A program made the translations under genes and the position numbers. The notes beneath the pieces were generated by a model. The model searched no databases. It worked only from the letters and a program-made list of their open reading frames with translations, and was not told the origin of the DNA. Of a DNA stretch of 64,000 bases, positions 26,165 to 34,989 are shown piece by piece. The DNA comes from Methanomassiliicoccales archaeon (GTDB lineage: Archaea; Thermoplasmatota; Thermoplasmata; Methanomassiliicoccales; UBA472), in NCBI GenBank assembly GCA_038740345.1, contig JAVYMA010000001.1:23982-87981 (forward strand), in the 5' to 3' direction. Each line of letters starts with the position of its first letter. Position 1 is the first letter of the stretch.

Positions 26165-26737
26165 TCAAAGCCCGATGAGCTCGCGGTGGCGGAAGCAACT
26201 GACCAGATGGTCATTGACCATGCCCACGGCCTGCATGAAAGCGTAGCATACGGTGGGGCCTACGAAGCTGAATCCCCGGGCCTTGAGAGCGGAACTCATG
26301 GCCCGGGATTCAGGTGTCTCAGCGGGCACGTCCTGCAAAGATCGCCAATGATTATGCCGCGTCTTCCCTCCCACGAAGGACCAGAGGAACTCCCCCAAGC
26401 TCTCCCCTCGCTCCCACATTTTCAGGACGCACCTGGCGTTGTTCACCGTGGCCTGGATCTTCAGACGGTTGCGCACTATCCTGGGGTTGGCGAGAAGCTC
26501 TTCGATCTCAGCCTGGCTAAACTCCGCCACCCTCTCTACGCGAAAGCCCCCGAAGGCCTGTCGAAAGGCCTCCCGCTTGCGCAGAATGGTTATCCAGCTC
26601 AGACCTGCCTGCATGCAGTCCAGGGTGAGGTGCTCGAACAGCTCCTGGTCATCATGGACGGGCGTGCCCCATTCCTCATCGTGATACTTGCGCAGTAGGT
26701 CGTCATACCTCCAAGGGCAGCGTTCGACGTCAGCCAT
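26165..26737 (-). CDS. tag: DNA-3-methyladenine glycosylase I (Tag)
   Basis: Base-excision repair glycosylase. The zinc-snap residues are present: Cys and Trp in RCPW near the N terminus, YHDEEWGTPVHDD, and the C-terminal HLVSCFRH. The catalytic-region motifs LTLDCMQAGLSWITILRKREAFR and the FVGPTVCYAFMQAVGMVNDH segment are standard. ATG 26737 has GAGGTG 3 bases upstream and is preferred over 26761. About 190 residues, complete. Often patchily distributed in archaea, so lateral origin is possible. Confidence 0.95.
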   Translation of the reverse strand: MADVERCPWRYDDLLRKYHDEEWGTPVHDDQELFEHLTLDCMQAGLSWITILRKREAFRQAFGGFRVERVAEFSQAEIEELLANPRIVRNRLKIQATVNNARCVLKMWERGESLGEFLWSFVGGKTRHNHWRSLQDVPAETPESRAMSSALKARGFSFVGPTVCYAFMQAVGMVNDHLVSCFRHRELIGL

Positions 26738-26761
26738 CGCCACCTCATCATATGAGAGCAT

Positions 26762-26939
26762 GATATCCCTTGCGGCCGCTAGCTATGTTACCCCTATCGA
26801 TAATGAGAAATTTCGTCTCTTGAGATAGCAAGATTGAACGTCTGGATTTATAATAATCACTCGTATCAAAATTGATTCTCAACTCTGATATCTTAAATAT
26901 TAAGCACGCGGCTCAATGCTATAAGCGAGGGATTCCAAG
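26762..26939. promoter_or_regulatory. Divergent promoter region between tag and the winged-helix gene
   Basis: Contains TATA-like ATTTATAATAATC (about 26847-26859) and TTAAATATTAAGC (about 26892-26904). Either could drive the regulator at 26940. No clear operator palindrome. Confidence 0.4.
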
Positions 26940-27317
26940 ATGCAAGCTTTGGAAACTTCAAGTCTGCTGACCGAGGAATACTCCATCAAGGTACTGGTGG
27001 CGACCATGGGACTCCCCAAGAGCGTCAACGAGCTGAGTGAGAAGCTGGGGATACCCATAGCGGCGTGCTACCGGAGGATCCGCTCGTTGGAAAAGGCGGG
27101 ACTTCTATATTGCGTGGACCGGGGGCTGACGCAGAAGGGCAAGCGCGTGAGCCTCTATAAGGCGAAGATCAAGAATGGCATGATACTGCTGGAGAAGAAC
27201 AAGGTGCGGGTCAAGCTGGATATGATCGATGGCAGCGTGGAGAGCTACGATTACGATGCCTTGACCTCTTCACCCTCGAAAGAAAGCGAGAAGCCGATAG
27301 GAACCAGGTGCGATTGA
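26940..27317 (+). CDS. Winged-helix transcriptional regulator (ArsR-like)
   Basis: 125 residues. Residues about 8-60 form a helix-turn-helix: SIKVLVATMGLPKSVNELSEKLGIPIAACYRRIRSLEKAGLL, then a wing VDRGLTQKGKRVSLYKAKI. The C terminus is a short beta-rich acidic segment. Such one-domain archaeal regulators cannot be assigned a ligand from sequence; no metal-binding cysteine cluster is seen. It stands alone between tag and the his operon and could control either itself or his. Confidence 0.8.
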   Translation: MQALETSSLLTEEYSIKVLVATMGLPKSVNELSEKLGIPIAACYRRIRSLEKAGLLYCVDRGLTQKGKRVSLYKAKIKNGMILLEKNKVRVKLDMIDGSVESYDYDALTSSPSKESEKPIGTRCD

Positions 27318-27368
27318 AGGAACAGGGCGCGCTCGCGGGAAAGCTTTCCTCCTATCTCCCTAAACCTT

Positions 27369-27380
27369 CCCCCCCCCCCC
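27369..27380 (+). repeat. C12 homopolymer upstream of the his operon
   Basis: A run of about 12 C residues lies between the winged-helix gene and hisG, before a TATA-like TGATTTTAAGTATGC (about 27450-27464). Homopolymers of this length are prone to slippage and to sequencing error. Confidence 0.7.
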
Positions 27381-27502
27381 TCTTCCGTCGGGCCGCGCCC
27401 CTTAATTTCTTGAATCTGTTTGCCTAATCCAGTCTTTTGGTTTCTATTAGTTGATTTTAAGTATGCATTGGTCATTGCGTCTCCTGTTGTCAAGGTGAGA
27501 TA

Positions 27503-28366
27503 TTGACGCTGCGATTGGCCGTGCCGAATAAGGGAAGGCTGAGCGAACGCTCGGTGCAGATTCTGAGGCAGGCAGGCCTGGAGATCGAGGACTCGGAGGA
27601 ACGGAAGCTCTTCGCCAACGTCAAGGCGCGAGACGTGGCGGTGATGTTTGTGCGCGCCTCTGACATCGTGAGCTTCGTGGCCAAGGGAGCGGTGGATGTG
27701 GGGATCACAGGCAAGGACCTTGTACTCGAAGCTGGATTGGATGTCAAGACCGTGTATGACCTCAACTTTGGGCATTGTAGGCTCTCCGTCGCCGCACCTG
27801 AATCCTCAGGGATAGAAAAAGTGGAGGACATAAAGGACGGCTCGGTGGTCGCCACCTCCTTCCCTAGCATGACGCGCAAATACTTTGAGAAGCAAGGGAA
27901 GAAGGTGGAGATAACCACCATATCGGGTGCAGCGGAGGTAACTCCTCACATTGGAGTGGCCGACCTCATCGTGGACCTGGTATCCTCGGGCTCGACCCTG
28001 AAGGTCAATCACTTGAAGGAGGTGGCGGTGATCGCGCGCTCCAACGCCGTGGTCATAGTCAACCCGGAATCTTACCAGAGGAAGAGGGATGAGATCGAGG
28101 AGCTGGTCTCGGCCATAGAGAGCGTGGAGAACGCGGCCAACAAGAAGTACCTCATGGCGGACGTGCCGGTGAAATCATTGGAAGCGGTGCGCAAGTACTT
28201 CCCTGGGATAGCGGGCCCCACGGTGATGAACATCGCCGGGCGGGATGATGTGGTGGCGGTGCACGTGGTCATAGACAAGGACAAGGCCTATGAGGCTATC
28301 ACCCGACTGAAAAGGCTAGGGGCTACAGGAATACTCATCGTCCCTATAGATCGCATGGTCCCCTGA
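27503..28366 (+). CDS. hisG: ATP phosphoribosyltransferase HisG (long form)
   Basis: First enzyme of histidine synthesis. LRLAVPNKGRLSERSVQILRQAGLEI at the N terminus, VDVGITGKDLVLEAG, VATSFPSMTRKYFEKQG, ISGAAEVTPHIGVADLIVDLVSSGSTLKVN, and a C-terminal ACT-like domain from about residue 210 (VMNIAGRDDVVAVHVVIDKDKAYEAITRLKRLGATGILIVPIDRM) that normally binds histidine for feedback inhibition. TTG start preceded by AAGGTGAG. Head of the his operon. Confidence 0.96.
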   Translation: MTLRLAVPNKGRLSERSVQILRQAGLEIEDSEERKLFANVKARDVAVMFVRASDIVSFVAKGAVDVGITGKDLVLEAGLDVKTVYDLNFGHCRLSVAAPESSGIEKVEDIKDGSVVATSFPSMTRKYFEKQGKKVEITTISGAAEVTPHIGVADLIVDLVSSGSTLKVNHLKEVAVIARSNAVVIVNPESYQRKRDEIEELVSAIESVENAANKKYLMADVPVKSLEAVRKYFPGIAGPTVMNIAGRDDVVAVHVVIDKDKAYEAITRLKRLGATGILIVPIDRMVP

Positions 28367-28402
28367 GGTGATCCGCTGAGAGAGGAATGGCAGAGGTCTA
28401 CG

Positions 28403-29428
28403 GTGCGTGACATACCGCTTTACTACAATCCCAAGGTCTCCGGGCTGCGCATGGACACTTCCACCAATCCCTTAGGCGCCAACCCTGCGGCCAGGGAAGC
28501 GCTGCGCGAATGCATGGAGATGGACCTGAATCAATACCCTTCGCCCTATTCCGACGCCCTGAGGTCGGCTTTGGGGGAGCTTTACCATCTCCCGCCTGAG
28601 GACTTCGTGGTGGGCAATGGCTCGGATGAGGCCCTGGACATAATATTCAAGAGCTTTGTGGAGCCAGGAGAGAGCGTGGTGCTCCCCTACCCTGGCTATT
28701 CCTTACATTCATTCTTCGTCAAGGTGAACGCGGGCAGACCTGTATTCATTGATCTAACAGAGGACTTCCAATTGGATGTGGATGCTCTGAACCGCGCGGG
28801 AGGCAAAGTGCTGTTGCTCTGCAACCCTAACAATCCCACTTCGAACACCTTCCGCAATGATGACATAGAAGCTCTCATCGAGAGCGTGCCGGAGAGGATA
28901 GTGGTGGTGGATGAAGCCTATGGTGAATTCGCCGGCAAATCCTTCATACCTCGAGTGGAGGATTACGAGAACGTCATAGTCACCCGCACCTTCTCCAAGG
29001 CATATGCCTTGGCGGGCATGCGCATAGGATACGCCGTTTCCAACCCCGAGTTGGCGGGAGTGATGCAGCGAGTCAAGATACCTTATTCCTTGAATCGCGT
29101 CTCCGAGGCCGTGGCCATCAAGGCATTGAAGGACCAGGATTTCCTGAGGCGCAGCGTGGAGGTGGTGAACCAAGGGAGAAGGCAGCTGGAACATGGATTG
29201 ACCGCTCTCGGCTTCCACGCCTTCCCCAGTGAGGCCAATTTCATCCTCTTCCGAGGGGATGTCGACCACCGGGAGCTGGTGGAATCGCTAGCCAGGAAAG
29301 GCGTCATGATCCGCGACTTCGGGGACAGGAGGAGATTGGAAAACTGCGTGCGCACCACCATCGGCACCGCATGGATGAACGATCTGCTGCTCAGCAAGCT
29401 GGAGGAGGTGTTGCGCGAATGCCAGTGA
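28403..29428 (+). CDS. hisC: Histidinol-phosphate aminotransferase HisC
   Basis: PLP enzyme of the class I/II fold. NPLGANPAAREAL, NQYPSPYSDALRSAL, VGNGSDEALDIIFKSF, LCNPNNPTSN, VVDEAYGEFAG and the PLP lysine in TRTFSKAYALAGMRIGYAV. GTG start; a 7-codon frame (28387-28410) overlaps it and may serve coupling. 341 residues. The his order identifies it, in contrast to the CobD paralogue at 53481. Confidence 0.95.
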   Translation: MRDIPLYYNPKVSGLRMDTSTNPLGANPAAREALRECMEMDLNQYPSPYSDALRSALGELYHLPPEDFVVGNGSDEALDIIFKSFVEPGESVVLPYPGYSLHSFFVKVNAGRPVFIDLTEDFQLDVDALNRAGGKVLLLCNPNNPTSNTFRNDDIEALIESVPERIVVVDEAYGEFAGKSFIPRVEDYENVIVTRTFSKAYALAGMRIGYAVSNPELAGVMQRVKIPYSLNRVSEAVAIKALKDQDFLRRSVEVVNQGRRQLEHGLTALGFHAFPSEANFILFRGDVDHRELVESLARKGVMIRDFGDRRRLENCVRTTIGTAWMNDLLLSKLEEVLRECQ

Positions 29429-30018
29429 GCATGGCCATTGCCGACTACGGGGTGGGGAATCTGCATTCCATACGCAAGGCCTTGGAGATATGCGGGGCCA
29501 AGCCCTACATCGTTAGAGACATGGAGGAGCTGCTAGGAGCGGAGTGCATCGTGCTCCCAGGGGTGGGAGCGTTCGACAAGGCCATGGAGCGCCTGCTTCC
29601 GGTGAGAGATAGGCTTCTGGAGAGGCTGGAGGACGCCACCCCTTGCCTGGGCATCTGCATAGGCATGCAGATCCTGTTCGAGTCCAGCCAAGAGGGGGGC
29701 TCGCCTGGATTGGGATTCTATAAGGGAAAGGTGGTCAGGCTCAAGGCGGAGCGGGTGCCGCACATGGGATGGAACTCGGTGCGGAGCGAGGACCGCATAA
29801 TGGATGGCATCCCCTCTCCCTACTTCTACTTCGCGCATTCATATCACGGCATGCCTAGTGAGGACATTACCATAGGAAGCACGGACTACTTCGGCCAGGT
29901 GCCTACCCTATTCCTTAAGGGTAACACCTATGGTACGCAGTTCCACCCCGAAAAGTCCTCCCTCTCAGGCATGAGGTTCTTGCGCAACTTCGTTGATTTC
30001 GCGGAGGCTTGCCTATGA
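29419..30018 (+). CDS. hisH: Imidazole glycerol phosphate synthase glutaminase subunit HisH
   Basis: Glutamine amidotransferase that feeds ammonia to HisF. The triad is visible: nucleophile Cys in CLGICIGMQ, His and Glu in TQFHPEKS. N terminus IADYGVGNLHSIRKAL is typical. ATG 29419 follows GAGGAGGTG and overlaps hisC; ATG 29431 is an alternative. Confidence 0.96.
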   Translation: MPVSMAIADYGVGNLHSIRKALEICGAKPYIVRDMEELLGAECIVLPGVGAFDKAMERLLPVRDRLLERLEDATPCLGICIGMQILFESSQEGGSPGLGFYKGKVVRLKAERVPHMGWNSVRSEDRIMDGIPSPYFYFAHSYHGMPSEDITIGSTDYFGQVPTLFLKGNTYGTQFHPEKSSLSGMRFLRNFVDFAEACL

Positions 30019-30725
30019 TGGTGCTTCCCGCGGTTGATATATTAGAGGGGAGGGTGGTCCAGCTGGTGGGAGGCAAGCCCGGCACGGAGCAGATCGTGCT
30101 GCCCGATCCAGTGGAGGTGGCCCTGGATTGGGAAAGGAAGGGCGCGCCCATGATCCATGTGATAGACCTAGATGGCGCATTCGGCAAGGGTGGCAATCCC
30201 CATATCATAAGAAAGATGCTTCAGTCCCTGAGGATACCGATGCAGATCGGAGGGGGAGTGCGCTCCACCGCCATCGTGGACCAGTACCTCGAATGGGGAG
30301 CGGCCAGAGTGATAGTGGGGACCAGGGCCATCTCGGACCCCAATTGGCTGCGGGAGATCGCCCAACGCCACCCAGGGAAGATCGTGCTAGCTTTGGACGT
30401 GGCCAAAGGGCAGTTGCAGGTCAAGGGATGGCAGGAATCCGCGCGAATCGCCCTGGAGCAGATATTCGAGCTTATTCGCCCGCTTCCTCTGGCAGCGGTG
30501 CTGCACACCGATGTGGACGTGGAGGGGAGGGCACAAGGAATAAATGCCAAGGAGGTGCGTAGCTTCGTGGAGCGCTGCCCGCACAAGGTGATCGCCTCGG
30601 GGGGCATAAAGGACCTGGATGACATCAAGGCTTTGGAGTCTCTGGGAGTGGGGGCGGCCGTGGCCGGCATCGCTCTCTATACCAAGCGGATCGATCCCGC
30701 GGATATCTGGAGGAGAGGAAGATGA
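30015..30725 (+). CDS. hisA: ProFAR isomerase HisA
   Basis: TIM-barrel isomerase acting on N'-(5'-phosphoribosyl)-formimino-AICAR ribonucleotide. PAVDILEGRVVQLVGGKPG with the catalytic Asp, VIDLDGAFGKGGN, QIGGGVRSTAIVDQYLEWGAARVIVGTRA, and the second-half VIASGGIKDLDDIKAL. ATGA overlap with hisH favours start 30015. The family member lacks nothing obvious. Confidence 0.95.
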   Translation: MMVLPAVDILEGRVVQLVGGKPGTEQIVLPDPVEVALDWERKGAPMIHVIDLDGAFGKGGNPHIIRKMLQSLRIPMQIGGGVRSTAIVDQYLEWGAARVIVGTRAISDPNWLREIAQRHPGKIVLALDVAKGQLQVKGWQESARIALEQIFELIRPLPLAAVLHTDVDVEGRAQGINAKEVRSFVERCPHKVIASGGIKDLDDIKALESLGVGAAVAGIALYTKRIDPADIWRRGR

Positions 30726-31273
30726 AGCGCGAGTCCATTGTGGAGCGCAAGACCAGGGAAACCGAGATAAGAATCGAGCTCAACATAGATGGGAAGGGCA
30801 AGGCCGAGGTAGAGCTAGAGGACCAGTTCCTACGCCACATGCTGGAGTCCCTGGCCAAGTACGCCTCTTGGGATCTTAGGGTGAAAGGGAAGGGGGACAA
30901 CGAGCATCATCTCCTGGAGGATGTGGCCATAGTATTGGGCATGGCCCTGAAGGAGTCCATAGGAGAAGGACCGATAGAGCGCATAGCCTCGGCTACCGTC
31001 CCCATGGATGACGCTTTGATCACCGTGGCCTTGGATCTGATCGACAGACCCTATGTGGATATCGAATGCCCCAATGCCTTATACCATCATTTCCTGCGCT
31101 CATTGGCCATGTCCTCGGGGATGACCTTGCACGTGGTCAGGATACGGGGGTTCGACGAGCACCACCTGGTAGAGGCGAGCGTGAAGGCCCTAGGCTTGGC
31201 GCTGAGGAGCGCATTGAGGCCCAGGGATCGCTTGCTTTCCACCAAATCCCAGCCCAAAGTGAGGAGGAGCTGA
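30722..31273 (+). CDS. hisB: Imidazoleglycerol-phosphate dehydratase HisB
   Basis: Manganese enzyme of histidine synthesis. [59 protein letters not shown] and [22 protein letters not shown] contain the two metal-binding EHHxxE/HHLVE motifs. Monofunctional, 183 residues, no HisN-type phosphatase domain attached. Confidence 0.96.
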   Translation: MKRESIVERKTRETEIRIELNIDGKGKAEVELEDQFLRHMLESLAKYASWDLRVKGKGDNEHHLLEDVAIVLGMALKESIGEGPIERIASATVPMDDALITVALDLIDRPYVDIECPNALYHHFLRSLAMSSGMTLHVVRIRGFDEHHLVEASVKALGLALRSALRPRDRLLSTKSQPKVRRS

Positions 31274-32025
31274 TGCTGACCAAGCGCATCATACCCTGTT
31301 TGGATGTCAAGGACGGGGTGACGGTCAAAGGAGTCAACTTCATGAATCTGCAGGAGGTGGGCGACCCTCCCGAGATGGCCGCCGCCTATGAAGCCCAGGG
31401 AGCGGATGAGATAGTCTTCTTGGACATTTCGGCCTCGGCCGAAGGACGCAAGACCCTGATGCACGTGGTGGAGAAGACCGCCGAGCGCCTCTTCATCCCC
31501 CTGACGGTGGGAGGAGGGATACGCAGCCGGGAGGACATGCGCACCGCCCTAAATGCAGGGGCGGATAAAGTATCGATCAACACCATAGCCGTCCAGCGAC
31601 CGGAGGTCATCAGGGAGTGCGCCGAGGACTTTGGCAGCCAATGCGTGGTGGTGGCCATCGATGCCAAGCGCGAGGGGTCTAGCTGGAAGGTCTACACCCA
31701 CGGGGGCAGGAAGCGAACCGAGCTGGATGCCATCGAGTGGGCGGTGAGGGCGCAGGAGCTGGGGGCAGGGGAGATACTGCTCACGAGCATGGACGCTGAC
31801 GGCACCAAGGATGGATATGACATCCCTTTGACGGAGAAGGTGGCGGAGGCCGTGGACATCCCCGTGATAGCCTCAGGGGGATGTGGCAGCGCCGAGCACA
31901 TATTCCAAGTGCTCAAATGCACTAAGGCGGAGGCAGCTTTGGCCGCCTCCATATTCCACTATGGCGAGCTCACGGTGGGCCAGGTGAAGAGCTATTTGCG
32001 GGAGAGGGGAGTGAGGGTGAGATGA
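31273..32025 (+). CDS. hisF: Imidazole glycerol phosphate synthase cyclase subunit HisF
   Basis: TIM-barrel cyclase. [64 protein letters not shown], and [15 protein letters not shown] with [17 protein letters not shown] are diagnostic. ATG 31273 overlaps the hisB stop by one base; a longer frame from 31066 is a shadow inside hisB. Confidence 0.97.
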   Translation: MLTKRIIPCLDVKDGVTVKGVNFMNLQEVGDPPEMAAAYEAQGADEIVFLDISASAEGRKTLMHVVEKTAERLFIPLTVGGGIRSREDMRTALNAGADKVSINTIAVQRPEVIRECAEDFGSQCVVVAIDAKREGSSWKVYTHGGRKRTELDAIEWAVRAQELGAGEILLTSMDADGTKDGYDIPLTEKVAEAVDIPVIASGGCGSAEHIFQVLKCTKAEAALAASIFHYGELTVGQVKSYLRERGVRVR

Positions 32026-32624
32026 CGGAGCTCAAGTTCGATGAGAAGGGACTCATACCCGTCATAGTCCAGGATGCCCTGACCTCAGAGGTCCTGATGA
32101 TGGCCTACGCCAATCGCGAGGCCTACGAGAAGATGCTGCAGACCGGACGCACTCATTTCTATTCTCGCTCCCGGGGAAAGCTGTGGATGAAGGGAGAGAC
32201 CTCAGGACATGTGCAGGACATAGTTTCCATGCAGGTCGATTGCGACCGCGACTGCTTGCTGGTGCGCGTGAGACAGACGGGTGTGGCGTGCCATTTGCAG
32301 CGCCCTAGCTGCTTCCAGGATCTGGTATACGGCGAGCTGGAGGGCACTTCCGCCATAATCCCCGAGCTGCAGAGGGTAATAAAGGAGAGGAAGGAAAGTC
32401 CGAAGGAGGGCAGCTACACCAACTCCTTACTCGCCAACGAGGACAAGATGCTCAAGAAGGTGGTAGAGGAAGCAGCGGAGGTGGCCTTGGCCTGCAAGTC
32501 GCAGGACCAAGAGGCGCAGCACCGGGAGGTGGCGGACCTCATATATCATCTGATGGTGGTGTTGGAGGGAAAGGGTGTGGATATGGAAGGGGTGTACCGC
32601 GTGTTGTGGCAGAGGAGGAAGTGA
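32022..32624 (+). CDS. hisIE: Fused phosphoribosyl-AMP cyclohydrolase/phosphoribosyl-ATP pyrophosphatase HisIE
   Basis: Residues 1 to about 105 are His[52 protein letters not shown] and the metal cysteines in [12 protein letters not shown] and GVACH. The rest is His[21 protein letters not shown] and [13 protein letters not shown]. The fusion is common in bacteria and some archaea. It performs steps 2 and 3 of the pathway in one protein. Confidence 0.95.
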   Translation: MTELKFDEKGLIPVIVQDALTSEVLMMAYANREAYEKMLQTGRTHFYSRSRGKLWMKGETSGHVQDIVSMQVDCDRDCLLVRVRQTGVACHLQRPSCFQDLVYGELEGTSAIIPELQRVIKERKESPKEGSYTNSLLANEDKMLKKVVEEAAEVALACKSQDQEAQHREVADLIYHLMVVLEGKGVDMEGVYRVLWQRRK

Positions 32625-32625
32625 G

Positions 32626-33282
32626 ATGAGGATCGATCTCCACACCCACACCCTCCTCTCCGACGGAGAGCTCATCCCCATCGAATTGGCCAGGCGTGCG
32701 GCGGTGAAGGGACATAGCGCCCTAGCGGTAACCGACCATGCCTCCCTCTCCAATCTGGAGAGATTGATAACAGAAGCCCGGAGAGACGTGGAGCTGGCCT
32801 CGGATTATGGCCTGGACCTCCTAGTGGGGGTGGAGATAACGCATGTCCCGGCTAGGCAGATAGACAGGGTGGTCAAGGAAGCTAGGAGGAGGGGAGCGGA
32901 GATCATCGTCATACATGGCGAGACGGTAAGCGAGCCGGTGGAGAAGGGCACTAACCTGGCAGCCGTATCCAACCCAGAGGTGGACATATTGGCGCATCCC
33001 GGATTCATAACCCAGGAGGAGGCCGAATTGGCGGAGAGGAACGGGGTGGCCTTGGAGATCACCGCCCGGCGCTCACACAATCCCACCAACGGCCACGTGG
33101 CCCTCATGGCCATGAAAGCCGGAGCCATGATGGTGATAAACACCGACGCCCATTCCCCCTCCGACCTGATCGACCAGGAAGGGGCGCTCATGATAGCGCG
33201 CGCCGCCGGCCTGCCAGAAGAGGAGGCCAGGAAGGCGGTGCAAATCACACCGAAAGAATTGGTCAGGAGGGCAAGGTCATGA
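32626..33282 (+). CDS. PHP-domain metal hydrolase, candidate histidinol-phosphatase
   Basis: PHP motifs in order: DLHTHTLLSDG, LAVTDHASLSN, IIVIHGETVSEP, DILAHPGF and INTDAHSPSDL, all metal ligands intact. 218 residues from ATG 32626, one base after the hisIE stop. The his cluster otherwise lacks a phosphatase, so histidinol-phosphate phosphatase is a sensible inference. The small archaeal PHP family also includes other phosphoesterases, so this is not certain. Confidence 0.8.
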   Translation: MRIDLHTHTLLSDGELIPIELARRAAVKGHSALAVTDHASLSNLERLITEARRDVELASDYGLDLLVGVEITHVPARQIDRVVKEARRRGAEIIVIHGETVSEPVEKGTNLAAVSNPEVDILAHPGFITQEEAELAERNGVALEITARRSHNPTNGHVALMAMKAGAMMVINTDAHSPSDLIDQEGALMIARAAGLPEEEARKAVQITPKELVRRARS

Positions 33283-34646
33283 AGGTGATGAAGTTCGGAG
33301 GGTCTTCGCTCAAAAGCGGAGAGGCCATGAAGCGGGTGTGCCGCATCATAGCCGCGGACGAGGAGCTGAAGGTGGTGGTGGTGTCCGCCCTGTCCGGGGT
33401 GACGGAGGAGCTCATTCAATTCATGGGGCAGCTGCGCAAGGAGGACGAGATCGAGGCCTTCATAAAAGGGATGGAAGAAAAGCACATCTCTCTTCTTAGG
33501 GACAGCGTCTCATCGGAAACGATAAGAAAGGAGGCCTGCGCCAAGATCAAGGACAAGCTCACCCGCCTAGAGCGGGCGCTGTACGGCTTCGTCTATCTGG
33601 AAGAGCTGACGCCTAGGACCAAGGATATAATCCAATCATTGGGAGAGAGACTTTCCGTGGTTTTGGTGGCCGCGACCTTGCAGGACATGGGAGTTAAGGC
33701 GGTGGCCATCGATGCCGACGAGCTGGGCATAATCACTGACGGTGTATATGGAGGAGCGAGCGCGTTGCTCGATGCCACGGCCAAGAACATCTGCCCCCGC
33801 ATCCGCCACATGTTCGACAGGGGCGAGACCCCTGTGGTCACGGGGTTCTTCGGCCGTACTCCCGAGGGACATGTGACCATCTTCGGACGCAACGGCTCCG
33901 ATTACTCTGCAGCGGTTATCGCCAACGCCCTGAACGCCGATTCTTTGGAGATATGGAAGGATGTCGACGGCTTCATGTCCGTGGACCCTAAGATCGTAAA
34001 AGAGGCGGTGCCTTTGGACACTTTGTCCTACGACGAGGCCGCCGAGCTATCCTACTTTGGGGCACAGGTATTGCATCCCCGCACGGTGGAACCGGCGCGC
34101 ATGAAGAACATAACCATCTATGTCAAGAACGTCTTCAAGCCTGAACTGAGAGGCACGGCCATCAAGCCCTCGGGGGTGCAGAAGGCCCAGGGCATAAAGT
34201 CCATTTCCTTCATGAAGAACATGGCCATCATCAAGATCTACGGTGCAGGAGCGGGCTATAAGACAGGCGTCATCTCGGAGATATCCAGCAAGCTCACCGA
34301 GGCGGACGTTAACATCTATTCCGCCGCCACCTCTCAGACCTGTGTGGCCTTCCTCATCTCCAAGAACGACCTGGCCATGGCGCAAAAGGCGCTGGAGGCC
34401 TCGAAAAGAGGGGTGATAGAGAGGATAGAGACGGTGGACGACATCGCCCTCTTGTGCGTAGTAGGAGAGGGGTTGGGGTACGAGAAAGGCATCGCGGCTC
34501 GCGTCTTCACCGCCGTGGCCCGGGAAGGCGTGAGCGTGAACATGATCTCTGCTGGTGCCTCGCTGGTGGCGTACCATTTCACCGTAGACCGGAAGGACCT
34601 GGAAAGGACCACGAGGGCGATCCACAAGGAGTTCTTCGGGGGGTGA
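33279..34646 (+). CDS. lysC: Aspartate kinase
   Basis: Phosphorylates aspartate, the substrate supply for asd. KFGGSSLKSGEAMKRV (ATP/aspartate site), VVVSALSGVTEEL, TGFFGRTPEGHVTIFGRNGSDYSAAVIA, EIWKDVDGFMSVDPK, and two ACT domains toward the C terminus (from about residue 310: MAIIKIYGAGAGYKTGVISEI, and LLCVVGEGLGYEKGIAARVF). The ACT pair suggests feedback control. It overlaps the PHP gene by 4 bases. No homoserine dehydrogenase domain is fused. Confidence 0.95.
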   Translation: MKVMKFGGSSLKSGEAMKRVCRIIAADEELKVVVVSALSGVTEELIQFMGQLRKEDEIEAFIKGMEEKHISLLRDSVSSETIRKEACAKIKDKLTRLERALYGFVYLEELTPRTKDIIQSLGERLSVVLVAATLQDMGVKAVAIDADELGIITDGVYGGASALLDATAKNICPRIRHMFDRGETPVVTGFFGRTPEGHVTIFGRNGSDYSAAVIANALNADSLEIWKDVDGFMSVDPKIVKEAVPLDTLSYDEAAELSYFGAQVLHPRTVEPARMKNITIYVKNVFKPELRGTAIKPSGVQKAQGIKSISFMKNMAIIKIYGAGAGYKTGVISEISSKLTEADVNIYSAATSQTCVAFLISKNDLAMAQKALEASKRGVIERIETVDDIALLCVVGEGLGYEKGIAARVFTAVAREGVSVNMISAGASLVAYHFTVDRKDLERTTRAIHKEFFGG

Positions 34647-34838
34647 GGCGAAGCTGGGGAGAGCGCCGAACCCTTCAGCTCAAGGGTCCATCATTGACTT
34701 GACGTAGAGGGCCGACCGCCTTGTCAGGAGAAGCCGCTGACCCCGTTGGAGCCTGAGATAAGGAGGTGGAATCAAGTTTGGCTCTGGGCGGCAGGATCAT
34801 GACGGCCGGCCCTGGATGATACTATGCTTCGATTTAAG
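34647..34838. other. GC-rich structured intergenic region after lysC
   Basis: Two levels of structure are visible. A hairpin ACCCTT-CAGCTC-AAGGGT lies at 34670-34687. A larger fold follows, closed by GGGCCGACCGCC (34709-34720) pairing with GACGGCCGGCCC (34801-34812), 10 of 12 positions paired. Inside it GTCAG/CTGAC (34723-34727 with 34737-34741) and GGAGCC/GGCTCT (34748-34753 with 34780-34785) make two more stems. No ORF fits. I recognise no known RNA family; it could be a small noncoding RNA or the lysC 3' end. Confidence 0.4.
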
Positions 34839-34856
34839 TTGGATGTATCATCCAAC
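34832..34856 (+). promoter_or_regulatory. TATA-like box and palindromic operator upstream of pheA
   Basis: TTTAAG (34833-34838 region) runs directly into GTTGGATGTATCATCCAAC (34838-34856), a 19-base perfect palindrome (apart from the centre) identical to the copy at 4185-4203. Transcription would start near 34860, leaving a leader of about 130 bases before the pheA start. The site is surprising because the other copies lie at cobalamin promoters. Confidence 0.65.
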
Positions 34857-34989
34857 TATTGTAATTTATTGGTAATATTTATTCTATTTCATTATGCCGT
34901 TCAGACTTTTGAAAAATCTCCTTCCTTTGCCGTCGCAGGTTTTCAGCGCATGCCTTTTCTAAGCGGAAGACATTGGCACAAGATGTATT

